Position numbers and translations under genes: made by a program
Source of the DNA: Cellulomonas aerilata
GTDB taxonomy: Bacteria; Actinomycetota; Actinomycetes; Actinomycetales; Cellulomonadaceae
Reading direction: 5' to 3'
DNA: 64,000 nucleotides
NCBI RefSeq assembly: GCF_007991755.1
Contig: NZ_BJYY01000015.1
Span: 124,001 to 188,000, forward strand
Shown here: one piece after another, positions 1 through 7,874 of the stretch
Layout of the letters: the number at the start of each line of letters is the position of its first letter
How positions within the stretch are numbered: position 1 is the stretch's first letter
The notes under the pieces: model-generated
The model's database searches: none
The model's input: only the letters and a program-made list of their open reading frames with translations
Told to the model about the DNA's origin: nothing

Positions 1-887
1 GGCTGTTCACCGACGACGACGCGCAGGCGGTGGCCCGGATCGCGGACCTGGAGCGCTCGGGCCGCATCGACCGGCGGACCGCCGTGACGCTCACCCGCGC
101 GCTGGGGCACCAGTCGGAGCGCCTGGTGCTGTGGCAGGTGGAGGCCCTCGTCGAGGACGTCGCCCAGCGGCGTCACCTGGACGACATCAGCGCCCGCCTC
201 GTGGTCCTGGACCGGCTCACGGAGCTCGCACCCGTGCTCGAGGCGCAGCTCGTGCACTCCTTCCGGCGCCACCTCGCCGCGATCGCCGGGCGCTTCGCCG
301 CGGAGTTCGCCGAGGCGCGCACGACCGAGCAGGCGGACCCCTCGGCCCTGCCGCTGGCCCGGGCGGTCGGCTTCGCCGACATGGTCTCGTTCACGCGTCG
401 CACGGCCGGGCTCGGGTCGACCGACCTGTCGGCCTTCGTCCAGCGGTTCGAGACGGCAGCCCGTGACATCGTCGCGAACGCAGGTGGCCGCGTCGTGAAG
501 ACGATCGGGGACGCCGTCCTGTTCATCGCCGACGACGTCGTGACCGGGGCGCGCGTGGCCGTCGGACTCGCGGGCGAGCTCGGCGGGGAGCTCGAGGTGC
601 AGGCCCGGTCCGAGGAGGGCGGGCTGACCGAGGGGCACCGCGGCGTGACGCCGGTTCGCGTCGGGTTCGTGCAGGGCCGGGTGCTGTCCCGGTTCGGGGA
701 CGTGTTCGGGGCGTCGGTCAACGTCGCCGCCCGGCTCACCGACATCGCCGAGCCGAGCACCGTGCTGACCGACCCGTCGACCGCCGAGCTGCTCGCCGGC
801 GACTCCCGCTTCGTCCTCGAGCCGCAGCCGCCGCGCGAGCTGCAGGGGCTGGGGTCCATCGCCCCGGTGCTGGTGCGCCAGGCCTGA
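1..887 (+). CDS. Class III adenylate/guanylate cyclase, 5' end outside window
   Basis: The reading frame is open to the left edge, so the true start lies before base 1; a GTG at 30 is internal at best. The C-terminal half is a class III cyclase catalytic domain. The first metal-binding Asp sits in FADMVSFT (about base 375), VVKTIGDAVLFIA carries the substrate-contacting Lys and second Asp, and GASVNVAARL holds the Asn and Arg that stabilise the transition state. All key residues are present, so activity is expected, making cAMP (or cGMP) from ATP (or GTP). The roughly 110 helical residues before it resemble the autoinhibitory N-terminus of pH-sensing mycobacterial cyclases such as Rv1264; that likeness is inferred. 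No membrane segment is visible, so it is probably cytoplasmic. It converges on the yedK-like gene. Confidence 0.85.
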   Translation, partial: LFTDDDAQAVARIADLERSGRIDRRTAVTLTRALGHQSERLVLWQVEALVEDVAQRRHLDDISARLVVLDRLTELAPVLEAQLVHSFRRHLAAIAGRFAAEFAEARTTEQADPSALPLARAVGFADMVSFTRRTAGLGSTDLSAFVQRFETAARDIVANAGGRVVKTIGDAVLFIADDVVTGARVAVGLAGELGGELEVQARSEEGGLTEGHRGVTPVRVGFVQGRVLSRFGDVFGASVNVAARLTDIAEPSTVLTDPSTAELLAGDSRFVLEPQPPRELQGLGSIAPVLVRQA

Positions 888-891
888 CGCC

Positions 892-931
892 GGGGCGACG
901 CCCGACGCCGACCGACGCCCGACGTCGCCCC
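892..931. terminator. Hairpin between convergent cyclase and YedK genes
   Basis: GGGGCGACG (892-900) pairs perfectly with CGTCGCCCC (923-931) around a 22-base loop. It lies just after the cyclase stop at 887 and before the end of the minus-strand gene at 988. The surrounding 895-960 also repeats the motif CCGACGCCCGACG. No T-tract is seen, so if it terminates it would be of the GC-hairpin type common in actinomycetes. Confidence 0.4.
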
Positions 932-987
932 AGCCGGCCGACGCCCGACGCCGGGCCCCCGACGACGGCGCGCCGGCGCCCGCCGGC

Positions 988-1728
988 TCAGGCCGGGTCG
1001 ACTGGCAGGATCAGCTCGGGCCCGTCGTTGCGGACCGCGTTGACCGCGGTGGAGACCGGGGTCGCCGTCAGGGACGGCTGGGTGGAGGACAGCAGCTCGA
1101 CGGCGCCGTCCGACCCGACCGCCGGGTCGAGCCAGGCGTCCCACGCGTCGGGCAGCAGCATGATCGGCTGCCGGTCGTGGATGTGGCCCATCTCGTCCAC
1201 GGCGGTCGTGGTGATGACGGTCGCGCTGACCAGCCAGCGGTCCGGGTCGTCGTCCGGCTTGGACGGGTCCTTCCAGAACTCGTACAGCCCCGCCAGGGCC
1301 AGCGGCGAGCCGTCGGAGGTGTGGATGTAGAACGGCTGCTTCGTCTTCTTCGCCGCCCCCTGCGGTGCGGGCTGCCACTCGTAGTAGCCGTCCGCGGGCA
1401 GCAGCGCCCGGCGCACCGCCATCGCCCGGGCGAAGGCCGGCTTGGTGGCCACCGTCTCGGCGCGGGCGTTGATCATCCGCGAGCCGATCGAGGGGTCCTT
1501 CGCCCACGACGGCACGAGGCCCCACCGGGCGGTCCGCATGCTGCGCTCGAGGGCTCCCTGGCTGCCGTCCTCGAGGCGCTCGGGGCGCTCGACGACCATG
1601 CGCACGCCGTCCGTGGGGGCGACGTTCCACGACGGCGGGAGCAGCCGCGCGTCGTCGGCCACGGAGGCCAGGGCGAAGGCGTCGGCGAGGTCCTGGGCCT
1701 CCCGGAAGGAGGCGTAGCGGCCGCACAT
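988..1728 (-). CDS. SOS response-associated peptidase (YedK/HMCES, SRAP family)
   Basis: The 246-residue protein begins Met-Cys-Gly-Arg, the SRAP signature in which Cys2 becomes the N-terminal nucleophile after Met removal and forms a thiazolidine crosslink with abasic sites in single-stranded DNA. The other family residues are present: Asn in SWNVAPT (about residue 35), Glu in ARAETVATKPAF (about residue 91) and His in GHIHDRQPIML (about residue 185). The length matches the family. The start is fixed because Cys must be residue 2. A -10-like CAGGCT stands 6 bases before the ATG, suggesting a leaderless message. It shields abasic lesions during replication. No SOS box is obvious upstream. Confidence 0.92.
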   Translation of the reverse strand: MCGRYASFREAQDLADAFALASVADDARLLPPSWNVAPTDGVRMVVERPERLEDGSQGALERSMRTARWGLVPSWAKDPSIGSRMINARAETVATKPAFARAMAVRRALLPADGYYEWQPAPQGAAKKTKQPFYIHTSDGSPLALAGLYEFWKDPSKPDDDPDRWLVSATVITTTAVDEMGHIHDRQPIMLLPDAWDAWLDPAVGSDGAVELLSSTQPSLTATPVSTAVNAVRNDGPELILPVDPA

Positions 1729-1841
1729 GAGCCCAGCCTGCCGTATGCCGCCGACAGACGGCGGGTGCCGGGGTCGGGCGGTGGGCCGGTCGATGTCGTA
1801 TCGATTCGACCCATCGGCCCACCGGTGGGAGGATGGCCGTG

Positions 1842-3068
1842 ATGAGTGACGTCGTCGAGACCCGCCCCACCTACCGACCCAACGCCAAGTACGTCCTGAT
1901 GCTCGGGTCGATGACCGCTCTCCCGGCGATCACGACCGACATCTACCTGCCGTCGCTGCCCGAGGTCGCGCGCGACCTGGGCACCACGGCGACCGCCGTC
2001 CAGCTGACGATGACGGCGACGCTGATCGGCGGCGCCTTCGGCCAGCTGGTGATCGGCCCGCTGTCCGACCGGTGGGGCCGGCGCCGCCCGGTGCTCATCG
2101 GCGTGACGCTGCACGTCGTCATGTCCCTGGTGTGCGCCGTCGCGCCGAACATCGAGGCGCTCATCGGCGCCCGCGTGGTCCAGGGCTTCTTCAACGCGTC
2201 CGCGACGGTGGTCGCGATGGCGGTCATCCGGGACCGGTTCGTCGGGTCGGACGCGTCCGCGGTGATCTCCCGGCTCATGCTCGTCATCGGCGTCGCGCCC
2301 CTGTTCGCGCCCAGCGTGGGCGGGCTCATCGCGGGCGAGGTCGGCTGGCGCGGGGTGTTCGTCGCGCTCGCGCTGTTCGGCGTCGGTCTGTGGCTGGTGG
2401 TGTGGCTCCGGCTGCCCGAGACCCTGCCGCCTGAGCGCCGTCGGGAGGGCGGTCTGCGCACCGCGCTCAGCGGGTTCCGGACGCTGCTGCGCGACGGGCA
2501 CTTCGTGGCGCTCGCGGTCCTGCCGGGCCTGGCGATGGCGACCCTGTTCGCCTACGTCGTCGGGTCCCCCTTCGTGCTGCGCGAGCAGTTCGACCTGTCC
2601 GCGCACGAGTTCGCGCTGCTGTTCGCCATGAACGGCGTGGGGCTCGTCGCGGGTGCTCAGGTGAACGCGTACCTGGTCAAGCGGATGGCGCCGATCCGCC
2701 TCCTGCGGCTGGCGCAGCCCGCGGTGCTCGCCCTGGCCGTGACGCTCGGGATCGTGGTCTTCACGGGCGCCGGAGGACTGGGCGGGCTGCTCGCGGTCCT
2801 CTTCGTGCTGCTCTCGCTGATCAACTTCATCGCCCCGAACGCCTCCGCACTGGCCCTGAGCCGGCACGGCGAGATCGCCGGTACGGCGGCGGCGTTCATC
2901 GGCTGCATGCAGGCCGGTGTGGCCGGGGTGGTCAGCCCGCTGGTCGGGGTGCTCGGTGGGGACGCCCGTGCGATGGCGCTGGTGATGAGCGGGACCGCGG
3001 CGATCGCGCTCCTGGTGCTCGCCCTGGCGACGCCGGCCTACCGCCGCGGGGGCTGGCACCAGCGCTGA
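1842..3068 (+). CDS. MFS drug resistance transporter, Bcr/CflA family
   Basis: This 408-residue protein has about 12 hydrophobic segments and the MFS motif A between helices 2 and 3 (GPLSDRWGRRRPVLIG). The opening LMLGSMTALPAITTDIYLPSLP is typical of Bcr/CflA exporters, proton-driven pumps for drugs such as bicyclomycin or chloramphenicol; the substrate here is unknown. I chose the ATG at 1842, 9 bases after GGGAGG (1827-1832), over the ATG at 1833, which touches that ribosome-binding site. It stands divergent to the yedK-like gene with about 110 bases between them and has no operon partner. Confidence 0.88.
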   Translation: MSDVVETRPTYRPNAKYVLMLGSMTALPAITTDIYLPSLPEVARDLGTTATAVQLTMTATLIGGAFGQLVIGPLSDRWGRRRPVLIGVTLHVVMSLVCAVAPNIEALIGARVVQGFFNASATVVAMAVIRDRFVGSDASAVISRLMLVIGVAPLFAPSVGGLIAGEVGWRGVFVALALFGVGLWLVVWLRLPETLPPERRREGGLRTALSGFRTLLRDGHFVALAVLPGLAMATLFAYVVGSPFVLREQFDLSAHEFALLFAMNGVGLVAGAQVNAYLVKRMAPIRLLRLAQPAVLALAVTLGIVVFTGAGGLGGLLAVLFVLLSLINFIAPNASALALSRHGEIAGTAAAFIGCMQAGVAGVVSPLVGVLGGDARAMALVMSGTAAIALLVLALATPAYRRGGWHQR

Positions 3069-3152
3069 GCACGCCGCTCGGCTGAGACCGCGGGCTCCGC
3101 CGAGCTCTGCCGTGCTCTGACGTGCTCTGCCGTGGCCTGCCCTGCTGCGGGG

Positions 3153-3278
3153 TCAGCCGAGACCGGCGGCGCCGGCCAGGCCCCCGACCATCACGAGCCC
3201 GAGCGACAGCCACGCCGCGACGACCCACCAGCGGTCGGTGGGCTCGTCCTGCGTCCGGTGTGCGTCGGGGTGGGCCAT
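3153..3278 (-). CDS. Candidate 41-residue single-span membrane protein
   Basis: An ATG at 3278 opens 41 codons ending in TGA at 3153. The first 16 residues are polar and acidic (MAHPDAHRTQDEPTDR). They are followed by WW and one hydrophobic segment (VVAAWLSLGLVMVGGLAGAAGLG) running to the stop. This layout, a short charged head and one helix, is common among tiny actinobacterial membrane proteins. Only a weak GAGG lies immediately before the start. It sits alone between the MFS gene and a minus-strand lipoprotein. The function is unknown, and it could be a chance frame in GC-rich DNA. Confidence 0.4.
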   Translation of the reverse strand: MAHPDAHRTQDEPTDRWWVVAAWLSLGLVMVGGLAGAAGLG

Positions 3279-3456
3279 ACCTCGACCATCGGCCGGTCGA
3301 CGGTCGACCGCCAGGATCCCGGCGGGTGAGGTCGGCGGGCGGACGGGTGAATCTCTCGGAGGCCGACCGCGTCGCCGACACCGGCCACCGCGCCCCCTGC
3401 CGCGGTGCGGTCACCGGTCCAGTTGCGACCGCGGTCCGGTTCCGGCACCGGTCCGG

Positions 3457-3918
3457 TCACCCTGCCTGCTGCAGCCGCCCGCTGAGGTCGTCGATCGCGT
3501 CGGACAGCGTGCTGAGGGCCTCGGCCGCTCCGGCGTCCACTGAGCCGGCCGCCTCGTCCAGCTGGGCCTGCGCCTCCTGCAGCGCCTGCTCGGCCTCCGC
3601 GCGGGCGGCCTCCGGGTCCGATGCCGACTCCTCCAGCGCCGTGGTCGCCTCGTCGATCGCGTCCGTGGACGTCCGGACGGCGTCCTCGACGGCGGCGCGG
3701 GCGTCCGGGTCGATCCCCTCGAGGTCGGCGCGCACGTCGTCGATCGCCGAACGGGCGTCGTCGACGGCGGCGCGCGCGTCGTCGAGCGCGCCGCGTGCGT
3801 CGTCCGCCGCGGACCCGACGGACTCGCGCAGGTCGCCGAGGTCACCGCCGTCGGAGGAGCAGCCGGCCAGCACCAGGAGCGCCGCGAGGCCCAGCGACGC
3901 CGCACGTGGGTCGCGCAT
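3457..3918 (-). CDS. Small coiled-coil lipoprotein
   Basis: The 153-residue product starts with a lipoprotein signal (MRDPRAASLGLAALLVLAGCSS), with Cys20 in a LAGC lipobox. The rest is almost entirely Ala, Asp, Glu, Arg and Ser in a heptad-like pattern (DDARAAVDDARSAIDD and so on) predicting one long helix or coiled coil anchored to the outer face of the membrane. A good ribosome-binding site, GAGGAGAC, precedes the ATG at 3918. It lies 140 bases downstream of mntH on the same strand, behind a run of ACCG repeats (about 3943-3970). The family is not recognised. Alanine-rich helical lipoproteins of this kind may span periplasm and cell wall, but that is a guess. Confidence 0.72.
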   Translation of the reverse strand: MRDPRAASLGLAALLVLAGCSSDGGDLGDLRESVGSAADDARGALDDARAAVDDARSAIDDVRADLEGIDPDARAAVEDAVRTSTDAIDEATTALEESASDPEAARAEAEQALQEAQAQLDEAAGSVDAGAAEALSTLSDAIDDLSGRLQQAG

Positions 3919-4058
3919 GTCCGTCTCCTCGCGCTCGGTCGGTCGGTCGGATGGTCGGTCGGGTGGTGCGTCGGTGGCCAGGGCGGCCCCTCCCATCTTC
4001 CCCCGCGCCCGCGCCCATGCCCACGGCTTCCCCTGCCGACGGCCCGGGTCCCGCGCGA

Positions 4059-5327
4059 TCAGGCGGTGCCGGTGACGGTCAGCACGATGAGCGCCGCGTT
4101 GAGCGCGATGATCAGTGCCGCGATCGACCAGCAGGCGACCCGCAGCGCCGGACCGTCCACGTGGACGCCCATGACCGTGCGGTCGCCGGTGAGCCGGATC
4201 AGCGGGATCAGCGCGAACGGGATGCCGAAGCTCAGCAGCACCTGGCTGAGGACGAGCGCCCGGGTCGGCTCCAGCCCGGCGCCCAGGACGAGCAGGGCCG
4301 GGATCAGCGTGACGACGCGCCGGGCCAGCAACGGGAGTCGCAGCCGCAGGAGCCCGCCCATGATCGTGGCGCCGGCGTAGCAGCCGACCGAGGTGGACGC
4401 GAAACCCGACGCGAGCAGCCCGATCGCGAAGACCACCGCGACCACGGGTCCGAGGGCGTCGGCGATGGCCGCGTGGGCACCCTCGATGGTGTCCGTCCCC
4501 TCCCGACCCGGCAGGCTCGAGGCCGCCAGCAGGAGCATCGCGATGTTGACCGCCCCGGCGAAGAGGAGCGCGCCGACGACGTCGAGGCGGGTGACCCGGA
4601 CGAGGCGCGCCAGGGTGGCGGGGTCCGTCTGGTGGCCGTGCCGGTCGCGCACCAGGGCCGAGTGCAGGTAGATCGCGTGCGGCATGACGGTCGCGCCGAT
4701 CATGCTCGCGGCCAGCAGCACGGTGCCGGTGTCCTCCAGCCGCGGGACGAGGCCGGACAGGGCCGCGCCGGCGTCCGGCGGGTTGACGAACAGGCCGGTG
4801 AGGAAGCCGCCGGCGATCACCGCGAGCAGCGCCACGACCGCACCCTCGAACGGACGCTGACCACGGCTGGACTGCACGGCCAGCAGCAGCATGGAGGCGG
4901 CGCCGACCAGGACCCCGCCCGCCAGCAGCGGCAGACCGAACAGCAGGTGCAGGGCGACCGCGCCGCCGATGACCTCGGCGAGGTCGGTCGCCGCGGCCAC
5001 CGCCTCGGCCTGCACCCAGTAGAGGCGCCGGGGTCGGGTGCGCATCCGGTGCCCGAGCAGCTCCGGCAGGCTGCGGCCCGTCACCAGCCCGAGCTTGGCG
5101 GACTGGTACTGCACGACGACCGCCATGGCGTTGGCCAGCACCAGGACCCACACGAGCCCGTAGCCGTACCGGGCGCCTGCCGTGAGGTTGGCGGCGACGT
5201 TGCCCGGGTCGACGTAGGCGACCGCCGCGACGAACGCCGGACCCAGCAGGACGAGTCGCGAGCGCGCGCCGGACCGGGCGCGAGGCAGGGGACGGCTGGG
5301 CGGGGGGGACTCGTCCACGCGGGTCAC
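4059..5327 (-). CDS. mntH: Nramp-family divalent metal (Mn2+/Fe2+) transporter
   Basis: The 422-residue protein has about 11 membrane segments. It carries the two Nramp signature loops: DPGN in helix 1 (VAYVDPGNVAANLTAG), whose Asp and Asn bind the metal, and MPH in helix 6 (VMPHAIYLHSAL), whose Met gives Mn2+/Fe2+ selectivity. It imports manganese with protons across the plasma membrane. The start is GTG at 5327, with GAGGAGG five bases upstream on the coding strand; no in-frame ATG lies near. Thirty-two bases before the start is a perfect palindrome (5359-5376) of DtxR/MntR type, so repression by manganese or iron is likely. The next gene upstream, an RsbU-like phosphatase, is divergent. 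Confidence 0.93.
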   Translation of the reverse strand: MTRVDESPPPSRPLPRARSGARSRLVLLGPAFVAAVAYVDPGNVAANLTAGARYGYGLVWVLVLANAMAVVVQYQSAKLGLVTGRSLPELLGHRMRTRPRRLYWVQAEAVAAATDLAEVIGGAVALHLLFGLPLLAGGVLVGAASMLLLAVQSSRGQRPFEGAVVALLAVIAGGFLTGLFVNPPDAGAALSGLVPRLEDTGTVLLAASMIGATVMPHAIYLHSALVRDRHGHQTDPATLARLVRVTRLDVVGALLFAGAVNIAMLLLAASSLPGREGTDTIEGAHAAIADALGPVVAVVFAIGLLASGFASTSVGCYAGATIMGGLLRLRLPLLARRVVTLIPALLVLGAGLEPTRALVLSQVLLSFGIPFALIPLIRLTGDRTVMGVHVDGPALRVACWSIAALIIALNAALIVLTVTGTA

Positions 5328-5358
5328 GTCGGCCTCCTCGATGCGGCGCCGCGCCGGA

Positions 5359-5376
5359 AGTTCGGACAGCCGAACT
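5359..5376. promoter_or_regulatory. Candidate DtxR/MntR-family operator of mntH
   Basis: AGTTCGGacagCCGAACT is a perfect palindrome with 7-base arms and a 4-base centre, 32 bases upstream of the mntH GTG. The TTnGG-N4-CCnAA geometry equals one half of the DtxR/IdeR box (TTAGG-N4-CCTAA), as expected for a metal-dependent repressor. The sequence is seen directly; the regulator is inferred. Confidence 0.6.
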
Positions 5377-5496
5377 CTAGCGGTCGGGGGTCGCGCCGGG
5401 CAGCCGTCGGAGAGCCGTCGGGGCGGCGTGTCGGATCCGGGCCGGCTCCGGGGCGAGGGTCTTGCCCGAACCTTCCCGCGGTCCGCGCCCGGCGGT

Positions 5497-5502
5497 GATG
5501 AT
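5497..5502 (+). promoter_or_regulatory. Candidate -10 box for the RsbU-like phosphatase
   Basis: GATGAT, followed by GGGTGC, resembles the -10 arrangements elsewhere in this window. A transcript beginning near 5509 would give about 40 bases of leader before the GTG at 5549. Confidence 0.35.
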
Positions 5503-5548
5503 GGGTGCACGCCCGCCGGACGGGCGCCGTGCGGGACGGGGGGCGACG

Positions 5549-7444
5549 GTGCGCGGACGGAGCAGGGCACGTGACCCGTGGGTGAGCGCGCCGCCCGGTA
5601 TCGAACGGGTGCGCCAGCTCGACCCACGACGCAAGCTCGCGGCGATCGGCCTCGGGGCGGCGGTCATCCCGCTGGCACTCATGGGGACGGCGCTCGCCTC
5701 GTTGGAGACGGTCAACGACGCCCACGCGGAGGCGGACCGCATCACCTCGGCCCAGGTGGACTTCATCCTCGCCGACATGGCCCACGACGCCATCCGCGGG
5801 GACGTCCTCGCCGTGCAGCAGGCTGACGGGCGCGAGCTCGCCCTCGCCCGGGAGGCGCTGGACCGGGACGTCACCACGTTCCGCAGCCTGCTGGCCAAGG
5901 TGGACGCCGCGGACCTTCCCCGGGAGGTCCGCGAGCCGCTGCGCGAGGTGCGCCCGATGCAGGAGGAGTACGCCGAGCACGCCCTGGAGTTCAACCGGGT
6001 GGCCGCCGTCGACCCGCCCGGCGCAGCGCGGCTGGCCGACGGTCTGGACGCCGAGTTCGCCGCCCTCACCGGACCGCAGGCTCTCGTCACCCAGGCGATG
6101 AGCAGCGAGGCGAACGCGGAGCAGCGCGAGGCCAGGCAGGCGGAGCGCACGGTGCGCACCGGCACCGTCGCCTCCGCGGCGGCCGCCTTCCTCGCCACCC
6201 TGGTGCTGGCCCTGATGCTGAACCGCCTCGGCGGACGGGTCGCTGCCGCGCTCGCCCGCGAGCGCGGCGCCGCGGAGCTGCTGCAGCACAGCCTCCTGCC
6301 CGACAGCCTCCCGGACGTGCCGGGGGTCGGGCTCGCCGCGCGCTACGTCCCGGCGTCCGTGGGCACCGAGGTGGGCGGGGACTGGTACGACGTCATCCAC
6401 CTGCCCAGCGGCGAGGTGGGACTGGTCATGGGGGACGTCGTCGGGCACGACCTCGACGCGGCCGCGAGCATGGGCCAGCTGCGCGCCGGGCTGCGCGCGT
6501 GCGCGGCCGAGGGTGACGACCCGGGCTCCGTCCTGGAGCGGCTGAACCGGCTGTGCATGCACCAGGGTCTGGGCGGCATGGCGACCGTCATGTACGCCGT
6601 CCTGGACCCCGTGACCGCCGAGCTGCGGGTCGCCAGCGCGGGCCACTACCCGCCGCTGCTCGTCGGCGGCCACCACGGCGAGCTCGCCAGCCGGTACCTG
6701 GAGACCGAGCCGTGCCCCCCGGTCGGCGCCCTGCGCGAGGTGCGCTACCCCACCACGCGGTACCACCTGACCGCGGGCAGCGTGCTGGTCCTCTACACCG
6801 ACGGCCTGGTCGAGCGCCGGGACGAGGCCGTCGACGCCGGGCTGGCCCTGCTGGAGCGGACGGTCGCCGACGTCGGGACGCAGGGGGACCTCGAGGTGCT
6901 GTGCGACCGGGTCCTGGCCGGGATGCTCGGGGGGCGTCCCGCCGCGGACGACGTCGCGCTGCTCGTCGTGTCCGCCCAGCGGGTGCTGGGCCCGCACCTG
7001 GACTTCATGCTGCCCGCGCAGGCGGAGCAGCTCTCCACCCTGCGGGCCGGCCTGGAGCGCTGGTTGACCGAGTCGGGGGCCACCGAGGAGGAGGTGTACG
7101 AGATCACGGTCGCCGTCTCGGAGGCCGCCACCAATGCGATCGAGCACGCCTACGGCCCGGGCCGGGCCGACATCCAGGTGGTCGCCGACCGCGACGACGG
7201 CGTGGTGGAGCTGGTGGTGCGGGACTGGGGCCGGTGGCGGGCGGCACGCGGGCGGGACCGCGGTCGCGGCATCTACCTCATGCGGGAGCTGATGGACGAC
7301 GTGCAGGTCGCGCACGGCGACCGCGGGACCCAGGTCGTGCTGCGGCGACGGCTCGCCGCGCCGGTGCCGGAGGGCCGGGCGGCCGAGCCCGTCGCGGTGG
7401 AGGTGGGCACGGTGGAGGTGGGGACGTCCGGGCCGAGCGCCTGA
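5549..7444 (+). CDS. Membrane PP2C (RsbU/SpoIIE) phosphatase fused to an RsbW-type ATPase domain
   Basis: The 631-residue protein has a membrane helix at about 30-51, an extracellular sensor region of about 155 residues, a second helix at about 208-229, and two cytoplasmic domains. The PP2C/SpoIIE phosphatase (about 245-475) has its metal Asp residues in GGDWYD, GDVVGHD, YTDGLVE and ADDVALL. The C-terminal GHKL ATPase (about 490-610) has the N-box VSEAATNAIEHA and motifs RDWGRW and RGRGIYLM, as in anti-sigma kinases. It should sense an external cue and control an anti-sigma-factor antagonist, with phosphatase and kinase activity in one chain. The GTG at 5549 follows GGGACGGGGGG; GTG 5582 is an alternative. 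No partner anti-anti-sigma gene is adjacent. Confidence 0.85.
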   Translation: MRGRSRARDPWVSAPPGIERVRQLDPRRKLAAIGLGAAVIPLALMGTALASLETVNDAHAEADRITSAQVDFILADMAHDAIRGDVLAVQQADGRELALAREALDRDVTTFRSLLAKVDAADLPREVREPLREVRPMQEEYAEHALEFNRVAAVDPPGAARLADGLDAEFAALTGPQALVTQAMSSEANAEQREARQAERTVRTGTVASAAAAFLATLVLALMLNRLGGRVAAALARERGAAELLQHSLLPDSLPDVPGVGLAARYVPASVGTEVGGDWYDVIHLPSGEVGLVMGDVVGHDLDAAASMGQLRAGLRACAAEGDDPGSVLERLNRLCMHQGLGGMATVMYAVLDPVTAELRVASAGHYPPLLVGGHHGELASRYLETEPCPPVGALREVRYPTTRYHLTAGSVLVLYTDGLVERRDEAVDAGLALLERTVADVGTQGDLEVLCDRVLAGMLGGRPAADDVALLVVSAQRVLGPHLDFMLPAQAEQLSTLRAGLERWLTESGATEEEVYEITVAVSEAATNAIEHAYGPGRADIQVVADRDDGVVELVVRDWGRWRAARGRDRGRGIYLMRELMDDVQVAHGDRGTQVVLRRRLAAPVPEGRAAEPVAVEVGTVEVGTSGPSA

Positions 7445-7484
7445 CGGGGGACCGGCGGCAGGCCCGGCGCGGGCCGACCCGCCG

Positions 7485-7874
7485 TCAGTCGTCCGGCCGC
7501 TCGTCGGCCGGCGTCGCGTAGCCCGGACACCCGGGTCGGCTCGACGTCGTCCACGGTGCCGCGTCGGTTGTGGCCCTGGTGGCCCGGGCCTCGGCGACCT
7601 CGGCCTCGGTGATCTCGGCCTCGGTGACGCGGACCCCGGTGACGCGGAGCTCGGTGAGGACGGCGCCGATGTCGCGCAGACCGGCGAGCACGCCGTGGAG
7701 CTGCGCCTGGTCCGCCACGGCGACGGTGAGGGTCGTGGTGCCGTCCACCTCCCGGGTCAGGTCCGGCTCCCCGAGCCGGCTGGACCAGTGGTCGTCGAGG
7801 TGGCCGTCGACGCGGATCGTGTACGTCGTCGGACCGGCCCCCACCCGGGTGCCCGCGTCGACCACGCCGGTCAC
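7485..7874 (-). CDS. Uncharacterised 129-residue protein coupled to the upstream membrane gene
   Basis: GTG at 7874 overlaps the TGA of the upstream gene by four bases (GTGA), so translation is coupled. Residues 16-80 form a compact alpha/beta sequence (TYTIRVDGHLDDHW, then TTTLTVAVADQAQLHGVLAGLRDIGAVLTEL), which resembles small ligand-binding or ACT/GYD-like folds, but I cannot place the family. The tail is low-complexity, with TEAEITEAEVAEARATRATT, then polar residues up to a stop at 7485. It probably works with the membrane protein upstream, under the LAL regulator beyond it. Confidence 0.68.
   Translation of the reverse strand: MTGVVDAGTRVGAGPTTYTIRVDGHLDDHWSSRLGEPDLTREVDGTTTLTVAVADQAQLHGVLAGLRDIGAVLTELRVTGVRVTEAEITEAEVAEARATRATTDAAPWTTSSRPGCPGYATPADERPDD

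Noticed and set aside
892-960. CCGACGCCCGACG repeats as a mobile-element end
   Set aside because: No transposase or target duplication. A hairpin between convergent genes explains the symmetric part.
1473-3059. Minus-strand frame across the MFS gene
   Set aside because: Composition is Arg/His/Gln/Asp-rich and lacks a start signal. The plus-strand gene has clear membrane helices and motif A.
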